Of a stretch of 45,813 nt of DNA, positions 26,727 through 35,192 are shown one piece after another. The position numbers were made by a program, and so were the translations under genes. The stretch comes from Oscillospiraceae bacterium (lineage in GTDB: Bacteria > Bacillota > Clostridia > Oscillospirales > Ruminococcaceae). Numbering within the stretch: the stretch's first letter is position 1; each line of letters begins with the position of its first letter. The notes under the pieces were generated by a model. It was not told where the DNA came from and made no database searches. It saw only the letters and a program-made list of their open reading frames with translations. The DNA lies in assembly GCA_021202155.1 (NCBI GenBank), contig JAJQDP010000028.1, positions 1 through 45,813 on the forward strand, written 5' to 3'.

Positions 26727-28598
26727 TCACACAGATTTACGAGTAGAAATATACTCATATAAAAGTTCAGAAAGTGATTTCATAGATTTAATCAGATCTT
26801 CAGACGTGTTATCCGAATCAAGCAATTCTGACGACGAATGAGATAAAGGATTCGCATTTCTTAGCTTATGTGCTGTCCTAATGACTACCTCGCTATCTTT
26901 TATACTGGCATAAAAGTCAATAATCTTTTCTTCCTTGTAGAAGCCTTTATAATTTGGCTTCTTAAGCTTTAGGTTTTCTCCATATGCAAAATCTAAATCT
27001 GCCGTCACCCGATCAAAGAAGTTTTTATAGTAGGCAAATGCAACCATATAATTTGCACGTTTTTTCTCACAGAGATACATGAAATAAAGGTAATGGGCTT
27101 TGACATCTTTCGAGATAACTTCACTTAGTTTTTTCACTTCCCAAGAATCAAAGCATTGCAAACTACTGTTCTTACAGTAATAAAAGTAATAATCGTAGAG
27201 ATTTGGTTGCTTATCCGACAGTATATCCAACAAATCAATATGTCTGAATTCGCTCTGTATTAAGTACGAAATAGCTATTGTCGTATCATAAGAGTTCCAC
27301 CTATTCGACCGATTTCTTACGAAAAGCTGGTTCAGAAAGCCTTTAATAGCTCTGTCGCTTTTTGTTTTCATAATCATTACCGTCAGCCTTTTGGGATCGA
27401 GGCTAATAAATGATATGCTTTGCCCTACAAGGTCGCAGACCTCTTTTACCACATCTTCAGATCGTAATTCTTTGTCATCTTCGTATACATAATAATTAAA
27501 AACTTCGCTTGGGCTAAACTCTATGTCGCCGGAAGAAAAATGGTCGTCAATCAATTTGTTGTACTTTTCTATATCCACACTATCTAGCAACAATTCTGAT
27601 TTCAAATCCCTTAAGAAGTGATACAACTCTCCTGCAAATAAATTCTCAATATCGAGCTTTTGCTCATTAAAATATTCATCATAAAGTGACTTTTTCAGCT
27701 CATGGTTTACTGCAGCCAATTCTTTCAAACAGCATTTTTTTGCATTCAAACTAAGTCCAAAATCTTTTAGAATCGACGAATATTCATTTCGAATCTCATT
27801 ATATGCTTTGTACAGGCATTCGATTGGCTTTTCTGATGAGAAAAGTATATACATATCATCTACATATCGAACAATTCGGAAAGAGGAAAATTCGGATATA
27901 TTTGCTGAAATATATTCATACAGCGTTTTATCAGCAACATCGAGATACACAACTGTTGAAAGAAATGAAGATGCAACGCTGTTTTCAATCAGGGGAAATC
28001 TTTCATTGCCGCAGTATCTAAGAAACTCTTTGAACAATTGTAACTGAGTTTGTGAGAAAGCTACACCATTTGAGTTACAAACAGTATCAATCTGCGTCAC
28101 CAATTTGTCTAGGCTTATATTTGAATAGAAGTTTGTTATGTCAGTCTTGATGAAATATTGGTACTCGTCAGTGGAAGCGTTTATTTCCCTAAAAAAATCA
28201 TCGTAGTCCTGCTTGTAACTAGGGCGTAAATGCTCATAATTTCCAGCATAATAAACAGATATATCATCTGGGCGTACAGAAATATAGTGTTTATGGATTT
28301 CCATTCCTATAGCCTGCAAAACCAAGTACAAAATGGGACCAACAAGTGACGAGTCTCTAAAACTGCCATCTCCTTTTTGCAAAAAGTTTTCTGACTGATG
28401 CATGACTTGGGGAAACAGGACGAATGATGCTGTTTTTATATACCGATTGTAAAAATCCATTCCAGCAATAATATCCATATCGTTAGGCGATAACTTTGTA
28501 AACGGAAACCACTGTAAACAAGCTTTCTTAAATCCCGGCTTCAGCGAAAAATACATATTGCAGACACTTTCCCAAGTGCTATAAGATATTCCGAACAC
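26727..28598 (-). CDS. AbiA-like defence reverse transcriptase with HEPN-like C-terminus
   Basis: A 623-residue RNA-directed polymerase of the Abi group. Motif A is FIKTDITNFYSNI (Asp 153), motif C is RYVDDMYILF with YVDD at 245-248, and LNAKKC lies near 285. It lacks maturase (X/HNH) domains and no retron-type RNA is evident. The C-terminal half is helical and ends in RTAHKLRNANPLSHSS, an Rx6H motif (Arg 580, His 587) as in HEPN RNases. Length matches lactococcal AbiA (about 630). I chose GTG 28598 because a perfect GAGGAGGTGA precedes it by 5 nt; the open frame continues to 28667 without a ribosome site. Abi RTs make untemplated DNA and block phage growth; the HEPN-like end may kill or stall the cell. 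Confidence 0.88.
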   Translation of the reverse strand: MFGISYSTWESVCNMYFSLKPGFKKACLQWFPFTKLSPNDMDIIAGMDFYNRYIKTASFVLFPQVMHQSENFLQKGDGSFRDSSLVGPILYLVLQAIGMEIHKHYISVRPDDISVYYAGNYEHLRPSYKQDYDDFFREINASTDEYQYFIKTDITNFYSNISLDKLVTQIDTVCNSNGVAFSQTQLQLFKEFLRYCGNERFPLIENSVASSFLSTVVYLDVADKTLYEYISANISEFSSFRIVRYVDDMYILFSSEKPIECLYKAYNEIRNEYSSILKDFGLSLNAKKCCLKELAAVNHELKKSLYDEYFNEQKLDIENLFAGELYHFLRDLKSELLLDSVDIEKYNKLIDDHFSSGDIEFSPSEVFNYYVYEDDKELRSEDVVKEVCDLVGQSISFISLDPKRLTVMIMKTKSDRAIKGFLNQLFVRNRSNRWNSYDTTIAISYLIQSEFRHIDLLDILSDKQPNLYDYYFYYCKNSSLQCFDSWEVKKLSEVISKDVKAHYLYFMYLCEKKRANYMVAFAYYKNFFDRVTADLDFAYGENLKLKKPNYKGFYKEEKIIDFYASIKDSEVVIRTAHKLRNANPLSHSSSELLDSDNTSEDLIKSMKSLSELLYEYISTRKSV

Positions 28599-28736
28599 GA
28601 GTATCACCTCCTCAATTCTGATTTTGTCTGGTCTGAATGCTAAATAAACGTAATACACCGTACACAATCACATTTTGAGATAGCATAAATCCTCATAACA
28701 TAACACTATTTTTCAAAAAACATCCAAACTTACTCA

Positions 28737-29801
28737 TCAATTTTCTTCTCCCATCTGCTCCTCCAGTAACTTCTTCAAATCCTCTTTGCTCGGCAGGACG
28801 GTTTCATACTTGCTCGCAAAAATCTGCGAATTGTCTTCCGGCAGGGTCATCTCTACGACGGCATTATTTTTATCCTTGCAGAGAATAATACCTATCGTCG
28901 GGTTCTCGTCCGGGAGCTTCACCTTGCGGTCGTAATAGTTCACATACATCTGCATCTGTCCGATGTCCTGATGCTTCAACTCGCCGATTTTCAAATCAAA
29001 CAGAACGAAGCTCCGCAGAAGCCGGTTATAGAAGACCAAGTCCACGATGAAATGCTCCTCGTTGAAGGTGAACCGCTGTTGACGCCCGACAAAAGCGAAG
29101 CCGGTGCCGAGTTCCAGAAGGAACTGTTGCAAGTGGTCAATCAGGCGGGTTTCAAGCTCAGTCTCCGAGTATTCGGGAAGTTCCGGCAATCCGAGAAATT
29201 CAAGCACATACGGGTCTTTGATTGCATCCTGCACCGTCTCGATTTTCTGACCCTCCGTTGACAGGCGATAAACCTTGTCCTTGTCGGTACTCAAAGCAAG
29301 CCTTTCGTACAGCGAGCTGTTATACTGGCGTTTCAGCTCCGACAGGCTCCAATCGTTCTTTACGGCTTCGATTTCGTAAAAGTGCCGCTCATCGGTGTTC
29401 TTGATTCTCATCAGCACCAGATAGTGCGACCAACTGAGGAAGAATTTCCGCCCATCAACCGTTGATGGAAGATTTTTGAATCGGGTAAACACTGTTTCCC
29501 CAATTCGATCTACTGAATACACGACATAAAATCGCCTCATCAGTTTGAGATTATCGGGAGAAAATCCCTTTCCATATATCCCAGTCAGATATTCGGAAAG
29601 TTCTTTCAAGAGATATTGCCCATATCCCGCCCTGTCGGCACCGTTCTGTTCTTCCTCGACGATTCTCCGCCCGATTTCGTAATAGGCATAAACCATTGAA
29701 AGATTGACGGCTGTCTTGGCGTTCTTTCTTGCCGAGGCAAGGACGTCGGAGATATTTTTAAGAAATTCTTCGTTTGTATGTCTTGTGTCTAAGTCGTTCA
29801 T
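28737..29801 (-). CDS. DUF1016/YhcG-type PD-(D/E)XK nuclease-domain protein
   Basis: A 354-residue protein: N-terminal DUF1016_N helices (AYYEIGRRIVEEEQNGADRAG, GFSPDNLKLMRRFY), the FLSWSHYLVLMRIKN signature, and a C-terminal PD-(D/E)XK nuclease fold (HFIVDLVFYNRLL then FVLFDLKIGELKHQDIGQM). Members are frequent in R-M and defence islands. AGGAG precedes ATG 29801. The variable segment between the two N-terminal motifs (DRIGETVFTRFKNLPS) is encoded by a palindromic repeat that also exists outside genes in this window. It is between the RT and HEPN genes, all leftward. Confidence 0.9.
   Translation of the reverse strand: MNDLDTRHTNEEFLKNISDVLASARKNAKTAVNLSMVYAYYEIGRRIVEEEQNGADRAGYGQYLLKELSEYLTGIYGKGFSPDNLKLMRRFYVVYSVDRIGETVFTRFKNLPSTVDGRKFFLSWSHYLVLMRIKNTDERHFYEIEAVKNDWSLSELKRQYNSSLYERLALSTDKDKVYRLSTEGQKIETVQDAIKDPYVLEFLGLPELPEYSETELETRLIDHLQQFLLELGTGFAFVGRQQRFTFNEEHFIVDLVFYNRLLRSFVLFDLKIGELKHQDIGQMQMYVNYYDRKVKLPDENPTIGIILCKDKNNAVVEMTLPEDNSQIFASKYETVLPSKEDLKKLLEEQMGEEN
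29478..29506. repeat. 29-bp palindromic repeat, copy inside the DUF1016 gene
   Basis: GAATCGGGTAAACA, centre base, TGTTTCCCCAATTC; 12 of 14 positions pair. It is in frame and encodes the RIGETVFTRF stretch. It shares a 21-base match (reverse complement) with the intergenic copy at 25414-25442. Confidence 0.75.
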
Positions 29802-29897
29802 TTTATTCTCCTATCCAGATGCTCACTCCATCCCCCTAATAGTCCCCTCCACAAACTCAATCTCCTATCGTATGGAAAATCATTGTAAGAACCCACC

Positions 29898-30687
29898 TTA
29901 TGTATACAACCATTCTTTACAATAATCAGTTACAGCTTTTTTAAAGTCTTTTAGTTTTTTCTCATATCCACGATGGGCTGTAATAAGCTGACTAATGCTC
30001 ATATCTTTACAAACAATCATCTCTTTGACTGATAGCTTAAAAGATTGTATCATTTGTTCAGCTATAAAATCTTGTGGATCATCATATCCCTCATATTCGC
30101 CCAAACAGTAACTAAGCAATACTTCCTCATACCATTTTCGAATTAAGTTCTTCATGCGATCATGGATGACAGCCATTGAGTTAAGGACACTACTTACCTT
30201 AGTTTCAAATCCATCATCCGTCAATATTTCAAATCTTCCAGATGCATGAGCCATTTCATTTCTGGTATCAACCAAAATTCCGACATTCGCAATCTGAGAA
30301 TTATCCAACTCAATGATTTTAAATAGCTTTGCAATGTCTTTTTTCTGGCATTAAACTATATGCAAAAATAGACTCTGCATCCTCAATTTTTAAGTCTCTA
30401 TTCCTTCCATTATAAGCACGAGCAAATACTATGGCATCCCTATACCTTTCCGGCTCTATCTGGCTTATTTTCCACGCTGTACAATAGATGTAGGTCATAT
30501 AGAGGAGATGAACGCCAAAATATGCGAATTGATACTGACTATATTTATAATTCACCGCTACTAGATTAGTAATATCTCGAATATAGTCAGTTACATCTTC
30601 TGCATCTGCTGGATTAATCGGAAGAAATACAAGTATTTCTTGTAAATGAGGCACTTCTTCATAGTCAACTTCTTCTGGCATCTTCAT
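29898..30687 (-). pseudogene. HEPN-domain protein, frameshifted
   Basis: Two adjoining frames make one protein of about 262 residues. The N-terminal part (30319-30687) ends at SLMPEK and drifts; the C-terminal part (29898-30308) begins within LDNSQIANVG. Five instead of six Ts at 30339-30344 (+ strand) restores SLMPEKDIAKLFKIIELDNSQ across the joint. The C-terminal half has VDTRNEMAHASGRF, an Rx4H motif (Arg 142, His 147 in the repaired numbering) typical of HEPN RNases. Its ATG overlaps the stop of the R-M-S gene (ATGA), so it is translationally coupled to it. Coupling a HEPN protein to an R-M enzyme suggests a back-up RNase, by analogy with PrrC beside EcoprrI. The frameshift may be error, mutation or a switch. 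Confidence 0.78.
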
Positions 30688-33617
30688 TCACCCCATATTT
30701 CATTTACTCTTTCGGTAATCTTTTTTGTAAAAGTCGAAACAATCTCTTTGAGTGGTTTCATTAAAGAAATCTCTTTTTCTATTTGCTGAACGGCTTTATC
30801 TTGCTCTTTTAAAGAAGGACATACTATGCTTAGACTCTCCAAATCCGATCGATTAACACTAGGATACATTGCTTTGCTCATGGCATCAACCAACTGTTGC
30901 CCAACATAATCATCTAACAGTGCATACAATAAATACTTGCCATTAATGTTTTTAGGAGTTAATACTGCAAACCCAGTTGAAGCGACTATCCCCTTAGTAT
31001 CAAAGTCTACATAGCAAAAAGCTTTCAGGTTAGGACGAACTGTAGACACTAGGATATCGCCCTTTCTGATTACCCTTCTGGCTCGACTGGGGGCATTCAC
31101 ACCTTTAATCCTTTGTGACATATCAATTTCCCCTATACAATTTGATACAGATGATATATCAATATAAGTAAATTCATTGTCACCATATTCTATTTCAGGA
31201 TTCACGGAAAGAAGGTTAATATCGCAAACTTCTGATAACTTCACAAGTCTACCGTCATTACATTTTGGCAAATGTGGTTTATAATTGCTAATAATGCTTT
31301 GAGCACCAACTATAATCTGTTGATACCCATCAAGTTCTGCAACTATTTGACGTTGAATTTCGATAGAGGGCAAGGGAATGGATATCGAATTTATTGTGCT
31401 ACTTATATTGTTAATATTAGCACCTTGTGTCAATAATTTGATTTCATCTCTATACTTTTTTGAATATAACAAATAGAAATACAAATACTTTGGCAAACAC
31501 CGTTGAGAATTGGTACGAATAATTCCCATAAAGCCTCCGGCATAAAAATTCGTGTCTTCATCAACAAGCGCCACTTTTCCAACATGCTCTTTACTGCCAC
31601 TCGACATGCAAATAAATATATCTCCTTTCTTGAGTCTTTTTTCTTCAGATAAAATTACCGTTTCATCAACAAATATCTCTTTTTGAATTCTCAATTCTCC
31701 TGACAAAGAAATATTATCAGCAGTCAAAATAATATTTCGTGTCCGATAAGTTGTCTGCTGAGATTTTTGATAATTAGCACCTCTCGTAACAGTTGCAATG
31801 TCTGCAAACTTGACTACTTCATATTCTGACACAATTTGAGTAGTACGGTATCTACTACCTACAAGAATATTGGAATTATGACGCACTTTTTCAAGCGGAA
31901 TAATTTCAAATCCCACTTTTTGCATATCCTCAGCTTGATCTGTATCCAGTTTGCGATATTCTTCATACTTGCTCAAGTCACTTGGCGTATCAAGTTTACG
32001 TCTGTGATTATCGAGTGTATATCCATCACTTTTGACATCAAAGTACCAAAAGCTCTTTTTCTTATCTGATGACTTAATTTTTTGATTGACTTTTGTTGCA
32101 TATATAATATCAGTTTTTACTCCCGTGTACGGCAAAAAAACGCCCTGGGGTAGCGAAATAACGCTTTGTAACTGGCAGTTATCCAACAGATATTCTCTTG
32201 TTTTGGTTAAATCTTTTCTGAACAAGAAGCCTTCGGGAACAACAATTGCCATACGACCGTTTTCAGCTGTATTATTAACCGCTTTTATACAATGTTGAAC
32301 ACATACACTATCACCGTTTGTGCTCGGCAAATCGTATAATTCTCCGTATTTAGTTCTTTGCGAATAAGGCATATTTGTGAGAACAACATCGAATCCGTTA
32401 TGATGGGAATTTCCATTTTCATCTGTCCAAGTTGTCGTTCCATCTATCGGATTAGCAAGGCTGTCCTGCATCTTGATATTGCTATGACCATCTCCGGCAA
32501 GAATCATATTCATCTTTGTAATCCTTGCCGTATTAGTAATCTCGTGACCATATATCGTTTTTTCACGAAGCGTTTTTAGATTGTCTTCAGTACGCGCCAT
32601 GTTATTATAAATGTGCCTGAAACTCTCAATTAAAAATCCGCCAGTGCCACAAAACGGATCATAAACTTTCTCACCAATCTGTGGGTTGACTAATCGCACC
32701 ATCGTCTTAACTATATGACGAGGCGTAAAGTACTCTCCTAAGTCATTCTTAGTCGCAGTAGATGCTTTAAGGAAATACTCAAAAGCATCTCCCTTGACGT
32801 CGCTATCAACATCAGTTAACATAAGAGGATTAAGTTTATCCATTATTTCCTTTAGTATTCTTTCATCTCTGATTTGAAGCGGAGTAAATATATCCGTCTT
32901 ATACAGATTATTAAGTCTTTTATAAACAGTGTTATTGATATAATCAATTCTCGCAGATAGACTTACATTCTTAATAGCGTCCCAACTGCATGCCGTATCA
33001 AACTCTGTTTTTATTCCACTCTCCTGTTTAATCTGCTCACTTTCACTTATAAGTTTCAAAAACAGAATATTGGCAAATTCTCCGAAACGTTCAATGCCAG
33101 CGCGCAAACCTTCGCCACGAAGCATATTATTTGCCTCATCAAAAATTCTGATAAGTTCTTTACGATCATACTGAACTTTTGAGCTTACTGTATTGACTTC
33201 ATAAGATGTCAAATAGCGCAAAGCAAGAGATTCGCGAATAAATTCGTCTATTTCTTCTCCGTTAAGAATAGGCGGTCGATTTGCAATTGTATGATAGGAC
33301 TTACAGAAAACGCCATCAATAGCGAAGACAAGAGGAGCCTCAATAGCTCTTGCATAATTTATGCCTTGCTCTAGTGCCAAATCTATACGAGAACCTTTCT
33401 TTTTGGCTTCAATTACGATAAGAGGCTTATCACTATCCTTAGAATAAAGTACGTAATCTGGGCGCTTACCACCAAGTTTTTTCTTCTCAGCATCAGTACG
33501 AGTCTGCTCGAAATAGACATTGCGATCATTACCAGTAAGCTTCCAACCGAGGTTAGTAAGACTATTATCAATCAACACTCTGGTGTCAGCTTCTAACGGC
33601 ATTATACTATTGCTCAT
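30684..33617 (-). CDS. Single-chain restriction-modification-specificity enzyme (R-M-S fusion)
   Basis: A 977-residue protein with all three activities in one chain. Residues 1-120 are an HsdR_N-like PD-(D/E)XK domain (RPDYVLYSKD with Asp 54; IVIEAKK with Glu 70 and Lys 72). About 140-290 is the HsdM helical domain. The N6-adenine methyltransferase follows (FTPR at 297-300, motif I DPFCGTGGF at 320-328, NMPY at 415-418; the usual second Pro is Met). From about 620 there are two HsdS-like recognition domains (MSSGSKEHVGKVALV and DILVSTVRPNLKAFC regions) with helical spacers. No helicase motor. This resembles type IIG enzymes but keeps a bipartite S module. It is transcribed from promoters at 33723-33873 and overlaps the HEPN gene by four bases. 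Confidence 0.9.
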   Translation of the reverse strand: MSNSIMPLEADTRVLIDNSLTNLGWKLTGNDRNVYFEQTRTDAEKKKLGGKRPDYVLYSKDSDKPLIVIEAKKKGSRIDLALEQGINYARAIEAPLVFAIDGVFCKSYHTIANRPPILNGEEIDEFIRESLALRYLTSYEVNTVSSKVQYDRKELIRIFDEANNMLRGEGLRAGIERFGEFANILFLKLISESEQIKQESGIKTEFDTACSWDAIKNVSLSARIDYINNTVYKRLNNLYKTDIFTPLQIRDERILKEIMDKLNPLMLTDVDSDVKGDAFEYFLKASTATKNDLGEYFTPRHIVKTMVRLVNPQIGEKVYDPFCGTGGFLIESFRHIYNNMARTEDNLKTLREKTIYGHEITNTARITKMNMILAGDGHSNIKMQDSLANPIDGTTTWTDENGNSHHNGFDVVLTNMPYSQRTKYGELYDLPSTNGDSVCVQHCIKAVNNTAENGRMAIVVPEGFLFRKDLTKTREYLLDNCQLQSVISLPQGVFLPYTGVKTDIIYATKVNQKIKSSDKKKSFWYFDVKSDGYTLDNHRRKLDTPSDLSKYEEYRKLDTDQAEDMQKVGFEIIPLEKVRHNSNILVGSRYRTTQIVSEYEVVKFADIATVTRGANYQKSQQTTYRTRNIILTADNISLSGELRIQKEIFVDETVILSEEKRLKKGDIFICMSSGSKEHVGKVALVDEDTNFYAGGFMGIIRTNSQRCLPKYLYFYLLYSKKYRDEIKLLTQGANINNISSTINSISIPLPSIEIQRQIVAELDGYQQIIVGAQSIISNYKPHLPKCNDGRLVKLSEVCDINLLSVNPEIEYGDNEFTYIDISSVSNCIGEIDMSQRIKGVNAPSRARRVIRKGDILVSTVRPNLKAFCYVDFDTKGIVASTGFAVLTPKNINGKYLLYALLDDYVGQQLVDAMSKAMYPSVNRSDLESLSIVCPSLKEQDKAVQQIEKEISLMKPLKEIVSTFTKKITERVNEIWGE

Positions 33618-33921
33618 AGTTTACACTCCTTATGTAATAATTACGTTTCTTAGGACGGCTTCCTGTCAATTAAACTTGCCAGTTATTTAACCTCACTATC
33701 ATAGCAATTCCCTCTTTACAAGAGTATACCACAAAGAATCCTTCTTTTCAACACTGCATCGAGAAGATTCCATAACCGTTCATCTGCCTTTCCACATTCT
33801 TGATACTTCGCAAGCATTTTTGCAAAAACACTTCGACAATTTATATTATATCACAATCATTTTGCGATTTCAATCTTCTATAGTCCATTTTAGAGGATTA
33901 TATCTTCACATTTTTTCATTT
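33618..33921. promoter_or_regulatory. Leader with two promoters for the R-M-S/HEPN unit
   Basis: Two consensus reverse-strand promoters lie here: TTGAAA (33746-33751) with TATACT (33723-33728), and TTGAAA (33868-33873) with TATAAT (33845-33850), both with 17-bp spacers. They would give leaders of about 100 and 220 nt. A 33-codon open frame (33716-33817 reverse) lies in the longer leader but lacks a ribosome site. Nothing else is seen in these 304 bp. Confidence 0.7.
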
Positions 33922-35076
33922 TTACCTCGTTTCATAGTTCTCACGACCGCTTGTCCTTTCCCTCGTGAACAATTCCCACAAACCATTCCTCGAAATCGCA
34001 TCCTCATACATCCGAACTTTTCCCCGCAGTCGCTCGTTCTCTTTTTCAAGTTCTTTCGCATTCAACTTATTGCGGACGGACTTATACTTGAATAACTCAT
34101 CCTTTAGCGATGAGTTTTCCGCTTTTAGCTCTCCAACCGTCTTGTTCGCCGAATCCAGTGCCTTCTGGAGCTTCAGTTCCTTCTTTTCTTGAGCATAGAA
34201 CTTCTTGGCGGCGGTGGAAAGAGTCTCGTAATCTTTCCTGTCGAGAGACACCCTCGACGAAGAAAGCATGACCGGCTTGACTTCGATTTTGTTGATGCTG
34301 TCAATGTTCACTTTCTTCTGCTTGGTCTTCTCAATCTGCTTGTCAAGAGCCGCCGTTTCCGCCTCTTTTTGCTGAGTCTGCTCGGTAAGTTCTGCAAGCT
34401 CCTGCACTCTCTGTTCACGCTTGTATTCAAGCACGCTGAGATGCTCCCGATGCTCGCCTTTCTGCTCCCACTCAATGCCGTGACTCTGCATAATCTCTGC
34501 GAGCTGTTCCTTTTCGGAGCGAACCCACACCGCCCATTCCGTTTCACCTTTGCCTTTTCCGACAAAGCCCTCGTTTGCAAGAGCCTGCTTCAGCGACACC
34601 CTTGTGTCAAGTCCTCGTTTGCTTCCTGTGGTGAATGGGATGAAGTCGATGTGAAGATGCGGTGTTCCCTCGTCCATATGGAGGTGGGCGGAGAAGACGT
34701 TTAAGTAGGGATTGCGCTGTTGGAAACCGGCATAGTATTCATCCAAAACGGTCTTTGCAAGCTCTGCGTTTTCGCCGGTTGCATTCATATCCTCGCAGTT
34801 GCCGACCTGTATGATTACCTCGTGGAAAGGCTTTTCCTGTTTGCCGGAGCGAATCTTTTCATAGTAGTCGTCAATCCGGCGGTCAGCCCGTGTCTGCTTT
34901 TCGTTGTATCGTTTGAGAGCTTCGTCAAACATTTCGTGATACACCTGCTTGATTGGCGTGTAACAGTACTCAATGTTTCGGTCAGTGCGATCAACATCCA
35001 CGTTCTCGGCGATGAATTTTCGCCTGTTATGATTGACGGAACCCTTTCCGACCATCACGCTGATTGTTCTTTTCAA
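33922..35076 (-). CDS. MobV/Pre-family relaxase
   Basis: A 384-residue plasmid-recombination/mobilisation relaxase that nicks oriT and carries the strand into the recipient. The three-His metal motif is clear: HLHMDEGTPHLHIDFIPF (His 131, 133, 140, 142). The N-terminus MKRTISVMVGKGSVNHN is typical. The C-terminal half is a long coiled coil (about 215-360). I chose TTG 35076: AAAGGAG stands 9 nt upstream, whereas ATG 35085 abuts that site. It is the last gene of the mobilisation module and adjoins an oriT-like region. A fragment of a near relative survives in element 1 (21383-21467). Confidence 0.92.
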   Translation of the reverse strand: MKRTISVMVGKGSVNHNRRKFIAENVDVDRTDRNIEYCYTPIKQVYHEMFDEALKRYNEKQTRADRRIDDYYEKIRSGKQEKPFHEVIIQVGNCEDMNATGENAELAKTVLDEYYAGFQQRNPYLNVFSAHLHMDEGTPHLHIDFIPFTTGSKRGLDTRVSLKQALANEGFVGKGKGETEWAVWVRSEKEQLAEIMQSHGIEWEQKGEHREHLSVLEYKREQRVQELAELTEQTQQKEAETAALDKQIEKTKQKKVNIDSINKIEVKPVMLSSSRVSLDRKDYETLSTAAKKFYAQEKKELKLQKALDSANKTVGELKAENSSLKDELFKYKSVRNKLNAKELEKENERLRGKVRMYEDAISRNGLWELFTRERTSGRENYETR

Positions 35077-35117
35077 AAATATCATCTCCTTTCGAATTGC
35101 CGACAGGCAACGGTTTT

Positions 35118-35192
35118 GTTACTTTTGTCAAAAGTAACGCAAAAGCACTTTTGACAGTCGAGACCATCAAAAGTGCGACCTGCAAGCAGGTT
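35118..35192. other. Candidate oriT (inverted-repeat cluster upstream of the relaxase)
   Basis: Three perfect inverted repeats in 75 bp: GTTACTTTT/AAAAGTAAC (35118-35138, 3-base loop), GCACTTTTGA/TCAAAAGTGC (35145-35176, 12-base loop) and ACCTGC/GCAGGT (35178-35191). They lie 40-115 bp upstream of the relaxase start and overlap the end of the AAA gene. MobV relaxases usually nick near such repeats just upstream of mob. Confidence 0.65.

Noticed and set aside
28410..28422. TTGGGGAAACAG inside the RT gene as a third copy of the palindromic repeat
   Set aside because: Only one arm matches and the other half of the palindrome is missing.
26727..28598. Group II intron maturase or retron RT
   Set aside because: No maturase/HNH domain, no intron ends or msr-msd-like RNA seen; size and Rx6H tail fit AbiA better.
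33716..33817. 33-codon leader open frame upstream of the R-M-S gene
   Set aside because: No ribosome binding site; may be chance, though it lies in the longer leader.
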